Positions 48,514 through 60,380 of a stretch of DNA of 64,000 bases are shown in pieces. Numbering within the stretch: the first letter of the stretch is position 1; every line of letters begins with the position of its first letter. A model generated the notes under the pieces. The model did not search any database and was not told the DNA's origin. It saw nothing but the letters and a program-made list of their open reading frames with translations. This DNA comes from Agelaius tricolor (taxonomy: Eukaryota > Chordata > Aves > Passeriformes > Icteridae), in assembly GCA_023055355.1 (NCBI GenBank), contig JALJCS010000018.1, positions 2,976,001 to 3,040,000 of the forward strand, given 5' to 3'. The position numbers and the translations under genes were made by a program.

Positions 48514-51500
48514 TTCTCCTTCCCTATGTCTTCTCTTTCCTGCTCTTTTTACTTCACTTCCTGTTCTTTCCCATCCTTGTCTCTCTATTATTATTTTCCA
48601 CCTGTACGAAAAGACTTTCCAAATGTCTACAGCTTGTTGGTGATGATGGATGTAAATGTCTTTTTGAAAGGGCTCTCATTCCTCTTTGCATCGATTCCTC
48701 AATTTCCTTTTGGTTTTTTCCCCATCACTCTTGTACCCTCGGGAACAGAATCACCAACCCCAGCTACTGGGATGTGTAATTAAAAGGTGCACCAAATATT
48801 ACAAACAACTCAAGAGAGTTTTTCATTCTCAAAGCCATCACAGCCCAGCACACCAATGATCCAAGAATGCTACAAAACTCTTGGCAAACACAGCACCCAA
48901 ACACTTTTTATATACCTCATGTATTCTACCAATATAATCAAAGGTTTTTCTCTATGACTCATGTTCCACCTGCACAGCCAACTAAAAGCAACCAGGGGAA
49001 CACCACTGCATTGTCACTGAGAAAATCTGCTGCATTCCAAACGCATCTAATCCAAGAAAGGCATTAAGGTAATTTCTCCATCTGTCCTTGCTTCCACACG
49101 CTCACCCCATGCCAGGCAGCAACAGGAAAGAAATGAGAGCAGACAGTGGTGCTCCAAACCTACAGGCATTTCAATCCAGGCAACATCCAGTCTGGATAGA
49201 CAATATTCCAGTCTATCCAACATGAAGACACCACAGCTGAGCAGGAACCAAAGTACATTTGTCTCTCACATACAGCCCCTTCAGGTACAAGTGACTTACC
49301 TGTAGCATCACTGGTGTCGTCTTCCGAAAAAAAAAAATATTTTCAGAACAGGAGATTTGGTTTTAAGGGACATTATACCCTAAGAATGTAATTTTGCAGC
49401 ATACTGGACAGAAAAAAAATACATTCACCAAGAGCTTTGAAAAACAGGGACAGTGAGTAGTACTTCCTTTTGCACTTCTATCACTAGGAAAGCGGGAGGG
49501 ACACCTGAAAGTTAGCAATATTCTCTCAACAGCAGCCTCAGCTCGAGAGAGTGGAAAAACTTTCCCCAGGACCAGTGGATTACTGTCTAAACATCTGCCA
49601 CCTGACAACTGCCAGTATTTCACCATCTGCATCTCATCCACAGTTACACATTGCCAATGTGAGAGAAGAAAAAAGGGTGAGTGTAGGGGAAGAAAACAAA
49701 GTAACGTGTCCCACTGTACCTGAAATGCCAGGTCTGACAACATCTTGAATACAGAGAGCAATTCCTCCCCTCCCTAGCTACACCAAGATCAGAGGAATTG
49801 CTCAGGCAACATTCTGAGAAGGCTGGCACAATTACACTAATTTCAGAAAGCTTTTGAAACTTTACACAAATTTCTAAAAATTTCAAAAGTCCAACAACTT
49901 TCCACAACAAAGACAAGCAATTAAAGGTGTGCATTGCAGGCACTTTTACAAGCAGTAACATCACATAAAACAACAAAGCTCAAGGATGTCCAGACCTGCT
50001 GGACGTCCTGAGAAGATCCCAGAAGAGCAGCCCTGTGTGCTGGGCTCTTTCTCCATGTTTTCCACTGGCATCCTCTATGCTGTGCCACTGGAAATGAGGC
50101 CTCTACACCTAAGCAAACATTCTCCATTTCATCCACAATGACACAGACCACGTTCTACTCAGCATCTCTGTTCCCCTGAGGCAACTCACTTCCCCACTCA
50201 GACTCCCCCTCCCCACCGTACAGGTCCAGGACCTACCTGATGCCATTCGAGGAATCCCTGCCAAAATCTCAAACATTTCTCAACTCCAGCAATATGTCCC
50301 ATCTGTAAATCACACTCTGTATAGCATCTAAGCCTTGGCACCACTTCACCTTCCCTCATGATCAGCACAAAGAACATGTGAAACTCTTCAAAACTACACA
50401 GCCTTCAGCAGGCTCTTCCCACCTGCATGAAATTTACCGTGAACACTTTGCTTCTTTTTCGCAACCTCACATGAAAATAGCACAGAGCTGCACATTAGAA
50501 TTCTTAGAGATTCTGTGATCAGAACATGATGGGAGTCAGCATACGTGGATTTTGTTCTTCAAGAGAACCACACCAAATAATGTAGCACAAGCACTCAAAC
50601 AAATTACACACAGAGAATTTGTACTGCAGAAATCTTGAGCTGGGCTGCTGTGCAAGGTTTGCAGAGCCATGGGTGACAACAGGACACATCATCTCTACCA
50701 GGTCCAAGTCCACAAAAAGTAGAAGTCGAGTGCACAAAGATGGCACTCACCCCTCATTACATGCACTGAGATAACAACCAAACCACTGACAAGCACAACA
50801 CCATAATGGATTATATACTGACTGTGTAGGAGAAATTGGTTTGGGTTTTGTTGGTAGGGGTAATTATCTGGATTGTTGGTTTGCTTTCTTTTCATAAAAG
50901 GTTATTTGTACAGCTTTTGAAGTGATGCTGCTGTTGATATGAATTTTGATAGAACATCAAAAGACTGCATGGTATTTCCTACTAGTTCTCTGGCCAGAAA
51001 AGTGCATTCACAACCTGAGGAACAGGGGAGCAAGGAAAAGAAAATTCCACTTTCTAACACTTACCCTTGGAGAAAACACTTCACTCAGAAGACAATATTT
51101 CTAAGCAGAGTAACAAGATCCTTGGGAACAGATCATAGGAAAGGTTCTCCACATCTCCCTGTTTCATAATGTCTTTAGCGTTAGAACCGAATTTGATGGT
51201 TTATACATTCATTGACAGACAAAAAGATAAAACCCAATTTCCAACTTGCACAAAATTGTTAGAGAGCAGAATCAGAGAGGAGGAAGCCTATATATGCTAG
51301 GAAACAAAACCTAAACACAGGACAGTCCCCCAATGCCTGGGAAATGTGAACACCACAGCCTGCATGTCTTTACACTCATGAAATAAAGTCCAGTAAAGAT
51401 GCGACGCACCAGAGAAAATGCGCATATTCTGCAAAGCTGACAACTCTTATCGCAAGGGACAAGGATTTCATTCTACGGGAGAATTCACACGCAGAACACA

Positions 51501-51789
51501 AACCAAACCTACGGACAATGGGCGTTGAACGGTGCGCTAACGCATTTGTTTCCCTTCCATCACCCTAATAACCTCAGAACACGAGCAAGAGCCGGGTAGA
51601 ACCGGGGTCAGATGAAAAGGTACGATTCACATCCTGAACCCCTGAAGCACTCGCCAAGCATCGACCGCCAACAGCCCGAGGGGCGGAGCTCGGCTCCAAG
51701 GAGCAACTGCACAAGAGGCGGGAGAGACTGGCAGACAGAGGAAGAGCCACCAGAGAAGGGATGAAGGAGAAAAAAGTATTGCCACTGAC
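48514..51789. other. Spacer between E54 and E47
   Basis: Non-coding, distantly related to the other spacers. The segment 49240-49330 resembles 62488-62575, and 50511-50620 resembles 30961-31060 and 63298-63400. It contains the conserved 21-nt segment at 49300-49320. No gene is seen. Confidence 0.65.
49300..49320 (-). other. Conserved 21-nt acceptor/donor-bounded segment (E47 unit)
   Basis: On the minus strand, a T-rich tract ends CGGAAG, then come 21 bases ending GCTACAG, then GTAAGT. The acceptor tract here is the best of the four copies because it contains a run of about eleven T. Confidence 0.3.
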
Positions 51790-54294
51790 CGTGTCGAGGA
51801 GAGCGGAGGGATCCGGCTGCGTGTCCTTGGCTGCAGGGCCGGGCGGCGGCGGAGGGAAGTTGGGGCTGAAAACCATGAGGTCGCTCTTGGCAGCGCCGTC
51901 CGCCACGCACAGGCTGCGGCTGTGGCGCTGCGAGTAGGACCAGCTGCCCACTTCGCTGGCGCACACGAGCGTCGTGGGCCCGGGCCCCGAGAGCACGGCC
52001 GCCCGCGGCGCCCAGCGCGACGCCCCGTACAGCACCACGGCCAGCAGGAAGAGGCTGGACACGGCGCAGATGGCCACCACCAGCCACACGTTGGTGGCCG
52101 CGCTCGCCGCGCCGGGCCCCAGCTCCGCGCCCGCCGCCGAGCGCGACACCGCGGACGTCGACGACGACGACGACGCCGCCGAGGATCCCGCGGCCAGCGC
52201 CGCCTCGGCGGCCTCGAGCAGCGACACGCTGAGCGTGGCCGTGGCCGAGCGCGCCGGCTCGCCGTGGTCGCGCACGACGATCAGCAGCCTCTGGCGAGGC
52301 CCGTCCGCCTCGTCCAGCGCCCGCGCCGTGCTCACCTCGCCGCTGTAGAGCCCCACGCGGAACGGGCCCTTGCCCCGCGGCTCGCACAGCTCGTAGCGCA
52401 GCCACGCGTTGTAGCCCGAGTCGGCGTCCACGGCGCGGATCTTGGCCACCACCTGCCCCGCCGGCGCCCCCCACGCCGCCCACGCCCACAGCGTGCCCGA
52501 CTCCGAGCCCGCCCCCGCCAGCGCCGCCGCCGCCGCCTCCGCTGCCGAGCCCGCGGCCGGCAGCAGCGCCGGCGCGTTGTCGTTCTCGTCCAGCACGAAC
52601 AGCTGCACCGTGGCGTTGCCGCTCAGCGCCGGCTCCCCCGCGTCCACCGCGCGCACCTCGAACTGCAGCACCTGCAGCTCCTCGTAGTCCAAGGGCTGCA
52701 GCGCCCACAGGCGCCCGCTCTCCGCGTCCACCGACACGTAGCTCGACGCCGGACGCCACCCCATGCCACCCGACGACGACGACGACGACCCCGCCGCCCC
52801 GCCCACGCCCAGGCCGCCGTCCCACACCGAGTAGCTGACGCGCCCGTTGGCCGCCTCGTCCGGGTCCCGCGCCCACAGCCGCGCCAGCTCCGCGCCCGCC
52901 GCGTTGTTCTCCCGCGCCAGCACCGTGTACACGGCCTGCGCGAACAAGGGCGCGTTGTCGTTCACGTCCGACACCGGCACCCGCAGCCCGCGCCTGGCGC
53001 GCAGCGCCGGCGCCCCGCCGTCCTCCGCACGCACCTCCACCTCGTACTCCGACACCCGCTCCCGGTCCAGCGCCTCGCGCAGCACCAGCGAGTACGAGCC
53101 CAAGAACGTCGCCTCCAGACCGAACGGCGACGCCGGCCACACCCAGCACCGCACGCGACCGTTCTCCCCCGAGTCCCGGTCCGACACGCTCAGCAGGGCC
53201 ACCACCGTCCCCAACGACGCGTCCTCCGCCACCGGCACCGACAGCGACGTCACCCACACCTCCGGAGCGTTGTCGTTCACGTCCACCACCTCCAGCACCA
53301 ACTTGCAGTGACCCGATAGCGGAGGAGTTCCCATGTCTCTCGCTTCAATACGAAAATTAAATACCTTGACGTCCTCGAAGTCTAGGGCGCTGGTGAGGTG
53401 AATTTCCCCGGTGTTCGGATTGATGGAAATCACATCTTTTCCACTCGGGGGAATGAAGTTAGTTACGGTATATTTCACCTCACTGTTAATTCCCTCGTCC
53501 CCATCCGTGGCATTCACCCTCGTTACCAGCGTCCCCACTACAGCGCTCTCCGGCAGCTGCACGTTATATACAGATTGGTTGAACTGGGGCGCGTTGTCGT
53601 TAGTGTCCAGCACCGAGATCACCAGCTCCATGGTGCCCGACAGAGACGGCCGGCCCCCGTCAGTCGCCGTCAGCACCAGCCGGTGCACGGGAATCGTCTC
53701 GCGGTCCAGAGGTTTCGTTAAAACGAGTTCAGGCTCAATATTTCCATCATTCGATTTTTGTAAATCCAGAGAGAAATGCTCGCTGGGGCTGAGTGCGTAG
53801 GTGAGCTGCGCGTTCGCTCCGATATCCGCATCCGACGCGCCCTCCAGCGGGAAACGAGACCCTGGCAGAGTGGTCAGTTCCGCGATGCTGAGGTTTTTTC
53901 GGGCGGCGGGGAAGACGGGGGCATTGTCGTTGATGTCGGTGACCTCCAGCTGCACATGGAAGACGCGCAGCGGCCGCTCCAGCAGCACCTCCAGGCGCAG
54001 CGCGCACGGCGCGCTCTTGCCGCACAGCTCCTCCCGGTCGAGCCGCGAGCTCACCAGCAGCGCGCCGCTCGCCCCGCTCACCTCCACGCTCGCCCGCCGG
54101 CCCTGCGCCACCAGCCGCAGCCGCCGCGCCTCCGCCTCGCCCGCCTCCAGGCCCAGGTCCTGCGCCAGACGGCCCACCACCGTGCCGGCCTTGGCTTCCT
54201 CCGGCACCGAGTAGCGCACCTGCCCGCCCGACAGCGCCCAGGCCGCCTGCAGCACCAGCACCCGCACCAGCGCCGCACAACAACGCTCGCCCAT
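51790..54294 (-). CDS. PCDHA: Protocadherin alpha variable exon E54
   Basis: Encodes 835 residues, the longest of the set because of its serine runs (SSSSSS in the EC5 loop, SSSSSTS before the membrane). In EC2 it has AELTTLPGSRF and LDLQKSNDGNIEPELVL. In EC3 it has VTNFIPPSGKDVISINPNTGEI, closely matching E60. EC4 carries DASLGT as in E47. The exon ends LLDT before GTCAGT at 51789, phase 0. The frame beyond the donor is unique to this exon and runs to a stop at 51574. The start is MGERCC with A at -3. It is the nearest relative of E60 in EC2-EC3, yet its 5' flank pairs with E41. Confidence 0.95.
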
Positions 54295-54600
54295 CCTTCC
54301 TGCCGCTCTGCCCGCCGCCGCCGCCGCTCTGCCTGCCGGCCCCGGCCCGGGCCCCGCACGGCTCCCCGCCGCCGCCCGGACGCGCCGCCTCTGCTGCCCG
54401 GCCCGAGCCGCCCCCCCGCGCTCACAGCCGGGCTCTCCGCCGCACCGGGGCGGAGCCGCCCACACCGAGCCGTTCCTGAGCCTGCAGCGACACCGTGCGC
54501 TCCTCCGCCGCCTCACACGCTCCATGACAGCGCCTGTGCCTCTGCTCCGTCATGGCCACCTCCTCTGCTGTTTCTTCTTACCGTGCTCCTTTTATATTTT
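54295..54600 (-). promoter_or_regulatory. PCDHA: E54 promoter: TATA-like, CGCT block, CTCF-like motif
   Basis: Minus-strand TATAAAAGG at 54588-54596, ACAGCAGAGGAGG at 54559-54571 and the CGCT core at 54529-54532. One CpG next to the core is lost compared with E28 (CATGGA for CACGGA on the minus strand). Confidence 0.55.
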
Positions 54601-54795
54601 AGCCTTTGGACTTTTACAGCTGCTCTCTTTTTACCCCTTCTGCTATCTCGCCAGCCGCCTCCAGCGCCGCACAGCACACAAAAGTATTCGAATCCACCAA
54701 CTCTAATTACCTGGTATCAGAGCTGGAATGCAGAACTGTAACCGAGGCACAGCCTGTTGACAACCAGCTCCGGCCAGCACTTTGAGGCAACGTCA

Positions 54796-54955
54796 GTGAG
54801 TAATCCTGATTTTAAATTTCTTCTCTTTGTCATCTTCCATTCTTGATTCTCTCCTTGTGCCATTCTTTCGTAGCATGTTCTTTCTATTTTTCTTTCCCTT
54901 CTTCCTTTCCTTCTTTTTTCTCTCCTTTGTCAGCTTCTTCCCTTTTCGTGTATAG
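54796..54955 (+). other. Candidate antisense mini-intron, E54 unit
   Basis: Plus-strand GTCA|GTGAGT at 54796 and TTTTCGTGTATAG ending at 54955, 160 bp apart. After the acceptor, TGATAGTGTCC aligns with TGACAGCATCT of the E35 unit, so the acceptor position is homologous across two diverged spacer families. Confidence 0.5.
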
Positions 54956-57579
54956 TGATAGTGTCCGTGACTTGCCAGTCAACTCATTTATAGATTGTCC
55001 TTTCTCTCTCTCTTCTTCTACTACTTTCTTCTTTCCTTCTTTTTCTCTATATCCATCTTTCCTTCCTTCAATACACTCTTCTTGCTTTCAATTTTCTTCC
55101 ATTTCCATCTTCCGTTCACTTTTCCCTTACCAAGAAGGGAATTGCCTTACCATCTCTTCAACATTCTTGACATGGTGTAGTGACACATTCTTTGGACAAA
55201 GCTGTCATTCCTCTTCCCTTCTGACTGCAAGGAAGTGTTCAGACGAGGCATGGCAGCATGCTCCAAATTTCAAAAAGCTTCTCATTGACTAACAATGTAC
55301 CACATCAAAACCAAGTAATTAAAGGCATGCAGGGCAGATGTCTTCACAAGCAGCAATACCAGAAAGAACAACAGTACCCTAAGAGATGCAGAACTTCTGG
55401 AGGTCCTGACAGGATTCCAGGAGAGCAGCACTGTGTCATGGGTCATCCTCATGATATTCTACTGTGATTCTGTATCTTACACCCTGGGAACTGGGATCTC
55501 TACAGTTAAGCAGACATTCTCTACTCCCTCCCCAAACCCCAAAGATGTACTCAAATTCTCTCCTTTCCCTCATGCCTGGCACAAATATACAGCGCGCTGC
55601 AAATGCATTCTGTGCCTCTTTGACTTTTCCCTCATGCCAGGATGCTTTGTGCCTTTTCAGCAATAGCACATACAAACCACGTTCTTAAACGTTCTGTGAT
55701 TGGAGTAGTGAAAAGTACTGACTCAAATTCCCACAGATCATCTTCTTCAAGAGATCACACCAAAAGCACAAGTACACTCAAAATGTTAACCGGATGAGAG
55801 AATTTCAAGAATAGAAAACCTGAGTTGGGCTGCTCTGTAGATGTGGAGGATTGGTGTGTACATCCAGACACCAGAATAAGCCATGTGTGATAACAGGAGT
55901 CACCATCTTAAGCCAGACTGACCGTGCAAGACCACAAGAAAGGGAAGAACACCACCAAATTAACCCCATCTCTTCAACTGCCCTTAAAAATCAGCTCTGA
56001 AGAGATGAAGCAAAGATCCACCATGGCAAGAGCTGTGGAAGCTGCTATAAATGCTCTACAATACACATGGGAAGCAGTTTGTAGTGCCACCCTCCCACAA
56101 CAACACCACCAAAACAGCAGCAAAAATGTTCATCAGTCTGCATGTTACCAACTGTCACCCAACAGTTCCCTGTGTCAGGCCAGAGCAGCACAAGGAACTG
56201 TCTCTGAGGGAGATACTCATAACCTCAAAGGACTCCATGGCCATTTCAATACCATGTATTATCTCAAGATAAAGAAGGTCTGCAACACCAGATGCTTGGA
56301 ACAATGGAAACAATCTCGGGCAGAAACACGCTGGGCCCATCCTGACTCCTGCTTTCCTCTAAGCATCCTCCATTCCATTCCCCAGTCTGTAGCAATTATT
56401 CTCCAGACGAGGATATAATTCCCATTCCAGTCCTCCTATATGACCCATTGTCTCACAAATTATTTCAGGTTCCCTCAGAGGAGGCTTCCCACTGCTCAAG
56501 GTCACGTTTCAAACCAGGACATGGCCAGGACCTGCTCAGTGTCACTGCCGCATTCACCTCTGTGACAAAGCACAATTTCCTTTCCTACATCAGGGGACAA
56601 TTCGACTTCAGCTCACCCTTCCCAGCAATGAGAGTACTGTGAAATCCACACAGATGGCATCACATACATGGTCTAGCAGACTCTGCAGGTGCATCTTGAG
56701 CTCTGGTTGTGAGACCTGAGACCAATATTTACTGGAGCAGTCATGCTGGGACAGCTCTTGTGGCAATGGACACTGATGTCATGCTGAGAGAGACCAAGCA
56801 ACACAGTAATGAACTCACCAATACAGTGGCTATGTACTGTGCAGAAGAAATTTTTTGTTGTCATTGTTGTTTAGAAGAGGATTTACAAGGAACTTTTAAA
56901 AGCATTCCAAATGTAAATACTGAAAAAACACACCAAAGAAAGGTCAGTGTCCATCAAGTCACCTGTTCATCCAGGAATGCAAATTAACAACTACACCTAA
57001 CAAAAACTGGGAGGCCAAAAAACTATGAAAAGGCCACAAAGCCTTCCTAGTTTCCATAATGACAGGAGGACAGAAGTCCAAATGGTCACATAGCCTTGCA
57101 TCTCTTGTAGAGAAGAAATGCCAGAACATGACACCAGAGAAGAAACCACACATGACACCACCACGGTCAGCAGTCAGCAAAGGCAATGAGGAGATACAAA
57201 GCGCCTGGCAGACGGTCAACACCACAGCAAGCTCGAGTGGAAAACCTACACAACCAGAAAAAAGGAAGGCTGTCTCCAAAACTGAAGCCTCGAGGCATCA
57301 TAGGACAACTCTCATCACAATCAGCAGGCATTTCATTCTAGGGCAGAACAATTCATATCCACAGCTACAAATTTCAAGTGCGTACCGTAAAGGGTTACAG
57401 AGATACCCACCCTCTTCAAGGACGAGGCAGCAAATACCAAGGGCCAATTAACACATCTAAGCACCCATCCCCTTCAGGCGGCGGGGGCAGAGCCCGGTTA
57501 ATACGAGAAACAGTTTGGCAAACGAGAGACAAGGGGCAAAGGGGGAGAGAATAGAGGCGAGCAAAGTATTGCCACTGAC

Positions 57580-60078
57580 CGTGTCGAGGAGAGCGGAGGG
57601 CTCCGGCTGCGTGTCCTTGGCTGCAGGGCCGGGCGGCGGCGGAGGGAAGTTGGGGCTGAAAACCATGAGGTCGCTCTTGGCAGCGCCGTCCGCCACGCAC
57701 AGGCTGCGGCTGTGGCGCTGCGAGTAGGACCAGCTGCCCACTTCGCTGGCGCACACGAGCGTCGTGGGCCCGGGCCCCGAGAGCACGGCCGCCCGCGGCG
57801 CCCAGCGCGACGCCCCGTACAGCACCACGGCCAGCAGGAAGAGGCTGGACACGGCGCAGATGGCCACCACCAGCCACACGTTGGTGGCCGCGCTCGCCGC
57901 GCCGGGCCCCAGCTCCGCGCCCGCCGCCGAGCGCGACACCGCGGACGTCGACGACGACGACGACGCCGCCGAGGATCCCGCGGCCAGCGCCGCCTCGGCG
58001 GCCTCGAGCAGCGACACGCTGAGCGTGGCCGTGGCCGAGCGCGCCGGCTCGCCGTGGTCGCGCACGACGATCAGCAGCCTCTGGCGAGGCCCGTCCGCCT
58101 CGTCCAGCGCCCGCGCCGTGCTCACCTCGCCGCTGTAGAGCCCCACGCGGAACGGGCCCTTGCCCCGCGGCTCGCACAGCTCGTAGCGCAGCCACGCGTT
58201 GTAGCCCGAGTCGGCGTCCACGGCGCGGATCTTGGCCACCACCTGCCCCGCCGGCGCCCCCCACGCCGCCCACGCCCACAGCGTGCCCGACTCCGAGCCC
58301 GCCCCCGCCAGCGCCGCCGCCGCCGCCTCCGCTGCCGAGCCCGCGGCCGGCAGCAGCGCCGGCGCGTTGTCGTTCTCGTCCAGCACGAACAGCTGCACCG
58401 TGGCGTTGCCGCTCAGCGCCGGCTCCCCCGCGTCCACCGCGCGCACCTCGAACTGCAGCACCTGCAGCTCCTCGTAGTCCAAGGGCTGCAGCGCCCACAG
58501 GCGCCCGCTCTCCGCGTCCACCGACACGTAGCTCGACGCCGGACGCCACCCGACCCCCGACGACGACCCCGCGGCCCCGCCCACGCCCACGCCCAGGCCG
58601 CCGTCCCACACCGAGTAGCTGACGCGCCCGTTGGCCGCCTCGTCCGGGTCCCGCGCCCACAGCCGCGCCAGCTCCGCGCCCGCCGCGTTGTTCTCCCGCG
58701 CCAGCACCGTGTACACGGCCTGCGCGAACAAGGGCGCGTTGTCGTTCACGTCCGACACCGGCACCCGCAGCCCGCGCCTGGCGCGCAGCGCCGGCGCCCC
58801 GCCGTCCTCCGCACGCACCTCCACCTCGTACTCCGACACCCGCTCCCGGTCCAGCGCCTCGCGCAGCACCAGCGAGTACGAGCCCAAGAACGTCGCCTCC
58901 AGACCGAACGGCGACGCCGGCCACACCCAGCACCGCACGCGACCGTTCTCCCCCGAGTCCCGGTCCGACACGCTCAGCAGGGCCACCACCGTCCCCACCG
59001 ACGCGTCCTCCGCCACTGGCACCGAAAGCGACGTCACCCACACCTCCGGAGCGTTGTCGTTCACGTCCAGCACCTCCAGCACCACCTTGCAGTGACCCGA
59101 CAGAGAGGGCGTTCCCTTATCTTTTGCTTCAATACGAAAATCAAATACACTGACTTCTTCAAAGTCCAGGGCTGCTGTGAGGTGAATTTCCCCGGTATTC
59201 GGATTGATGGAAATCACATCTCTTCCACTCGGGGGAATGAAATTCGTCACAGCATAAGTCACTTCACTGTTAATTCCCTCGTCCGCATCCGTGGCATTCA
59301 CCCTCGTTACCAGACTCCCCACCTCAGCACTCTCCGGTAGCTGCACTTTATACACGGACTGATTGAATTGGGGCGCATTGTCGTTCACGTCCATTACGGA
59401 GATCACCAGCTCCATTGTCCCCGTCAGAGACGGCCGGCCCCCGTCAGTCGCCGTCAGCACCAACCGGTGCACGGGAATCGTCTCGCGGTCCAGAGATTTC
59501 GTTAAAACGAGTTCAGGCTCAATATTTCGCTCATTCGATTTCTGTAAATCCAGAGAGAAATGCTCGCTGGGGCTGAGTGTGTACGTGAGCTGCGCGTTCG
59601 CTCCGATATCCGCATCCGACGCGCCCTCCAGCGGGAAACGAGACCCCGGCAGAGTGGTCCATTCCGCGATGCTGAGGTTTTTCCGGGGAGCGGGGAAGAC
59701 GGGGGCATTGTCGTTGATGTCGGTGACCTCCAGCTGCACATGGAAGACGCGCAGCGGCCGCTCCAGCAGCACCTCCAGGCGCAGCGCGCACGGCGCGCTC
59801 TTGCCGCACAGCTCCTCCCGGTCGAGCCGCGAGCTCACCAGCAGCGCGCCGCTCGCCCCGCTCACCTCCACGCTCGCCCGCCGGCCCTGCGCCACCAGCC
59901 GCAGCCGCCGCGCCTCCGCCTCGCCCGCCTCCAGGCCCAGGTCCTGCGCCAGACGGCCCACCACCGTGCCGGCCTTGGCTTCCTCCGGCACCGAGTAGCG
60001 CACCTGCCCGCCCGACAGCGCCCAGGCCGCCTGCAGCACCAGCACCCGCACCAGCGCCGCACAACAACGCTCGCCCAT
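57580..60078 (-). CDS. PCDHA: Protocadherin alpha variable exon E60
   Basis: Encodes 833 residues and is the most 5' alpha exon in the window. EC2-EC3 resemble E54 (QKSNERNIEPELVL; VTNFIPPSGRDVISINPNTGEI) with several replacements, so this is a recently diverged pair. It alone reads FPAPRKNLSIAEWTT at the EC1-EC2 junction, and it alone lacks the GGM before GWRP in the EC5 loop (GSSSGVGW). The EC2 end motif is DVNDNAP rather than DANDNAP. The pre-membrane run is SSSSSTSAV with GAELGPG, as in E54. It ends LLDT before GTCAGT at 57579, phase 0. Beyond the donor it shares its read-through with E47. The start is MGERCC. Confidence 0.95.
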
Positions 60079-60380
60079 CCTTCCTGCCGCTCTGCCCGCC
60101 GCCGCCGCCGCTCTGCCTGCCGGCCCCGGCCCGGGCCCCGCACGGCTCCCCGCCGCCGCCCGGACGCGCCGCCTCTGCTGCCCGGCCCGAGCCGCCCCCC
60201 CGCGCTCACAGCCGGGCTCTCCGCCGCACCGGGGCGGAGCCGCCCACACCGAGCCGTTCCTGAGCCTGCAGCGACACCGTGCGCTGCTCCGCCGCCTCAC
60301 ACGCTCCGTGACAGCGCCTGTGCCTCCGCTCCGTCATGGCCACCTCCTCTGCTGTTTCCTCATTTGTGCTCCTCTTATTT
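60079..60380 (-). promoter_or_regulatory. PCDHA: E60 promoter: CGCT block and CTCF-like motif, no TATA
   Basis: ACAGCAGAGGAGG on the minus strand at 60343-60355 and the CGCT core at 60313-60316. Homology to the other promoters stops just beyond, at about 60358, and the TATA-like site is not kept (cctcttattt in place of ccttttatat). Confidence 0.5.

Larger units (their letters stand above)
54295..57579. repeat. Spacer duplication B, copy 2 (E60-E54 spacer)
   Basis: The partner of 41885-45171, nearly identical over about 3.3 kb. No gene is present. The short patch at 56143-56200 differs from its partner far more than the flanks do. Confidence 0.95.

Noticed and set aside
49321..49345. T-rich tract on the minus strand as a retroposon tail
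   Set aside because: It is a short A run on the plus strand without a flanking retroposed body or target duplication. It is treated only as part of the acceptor-like context.
57416..59041. Long minus-strand frames of 460-550 codons in a shifted frame inside each alpha exon
   Set aside because: These are the sense exon read out of frame, with G/A/R low complexity and no domain. The true frame has clear cadherin repeats throughout.
57712..59340. Long plus-strand open frames opposite the alpha exons (also 39521-40978, 45304-46740, 51922-53319 and shorter ones)
   Set aside because: They are R/P/A/H-rich antisense shadows of the GC-rich cadherin exons. Lack of stops follows from composition, and their conservation follows from the sense exon.
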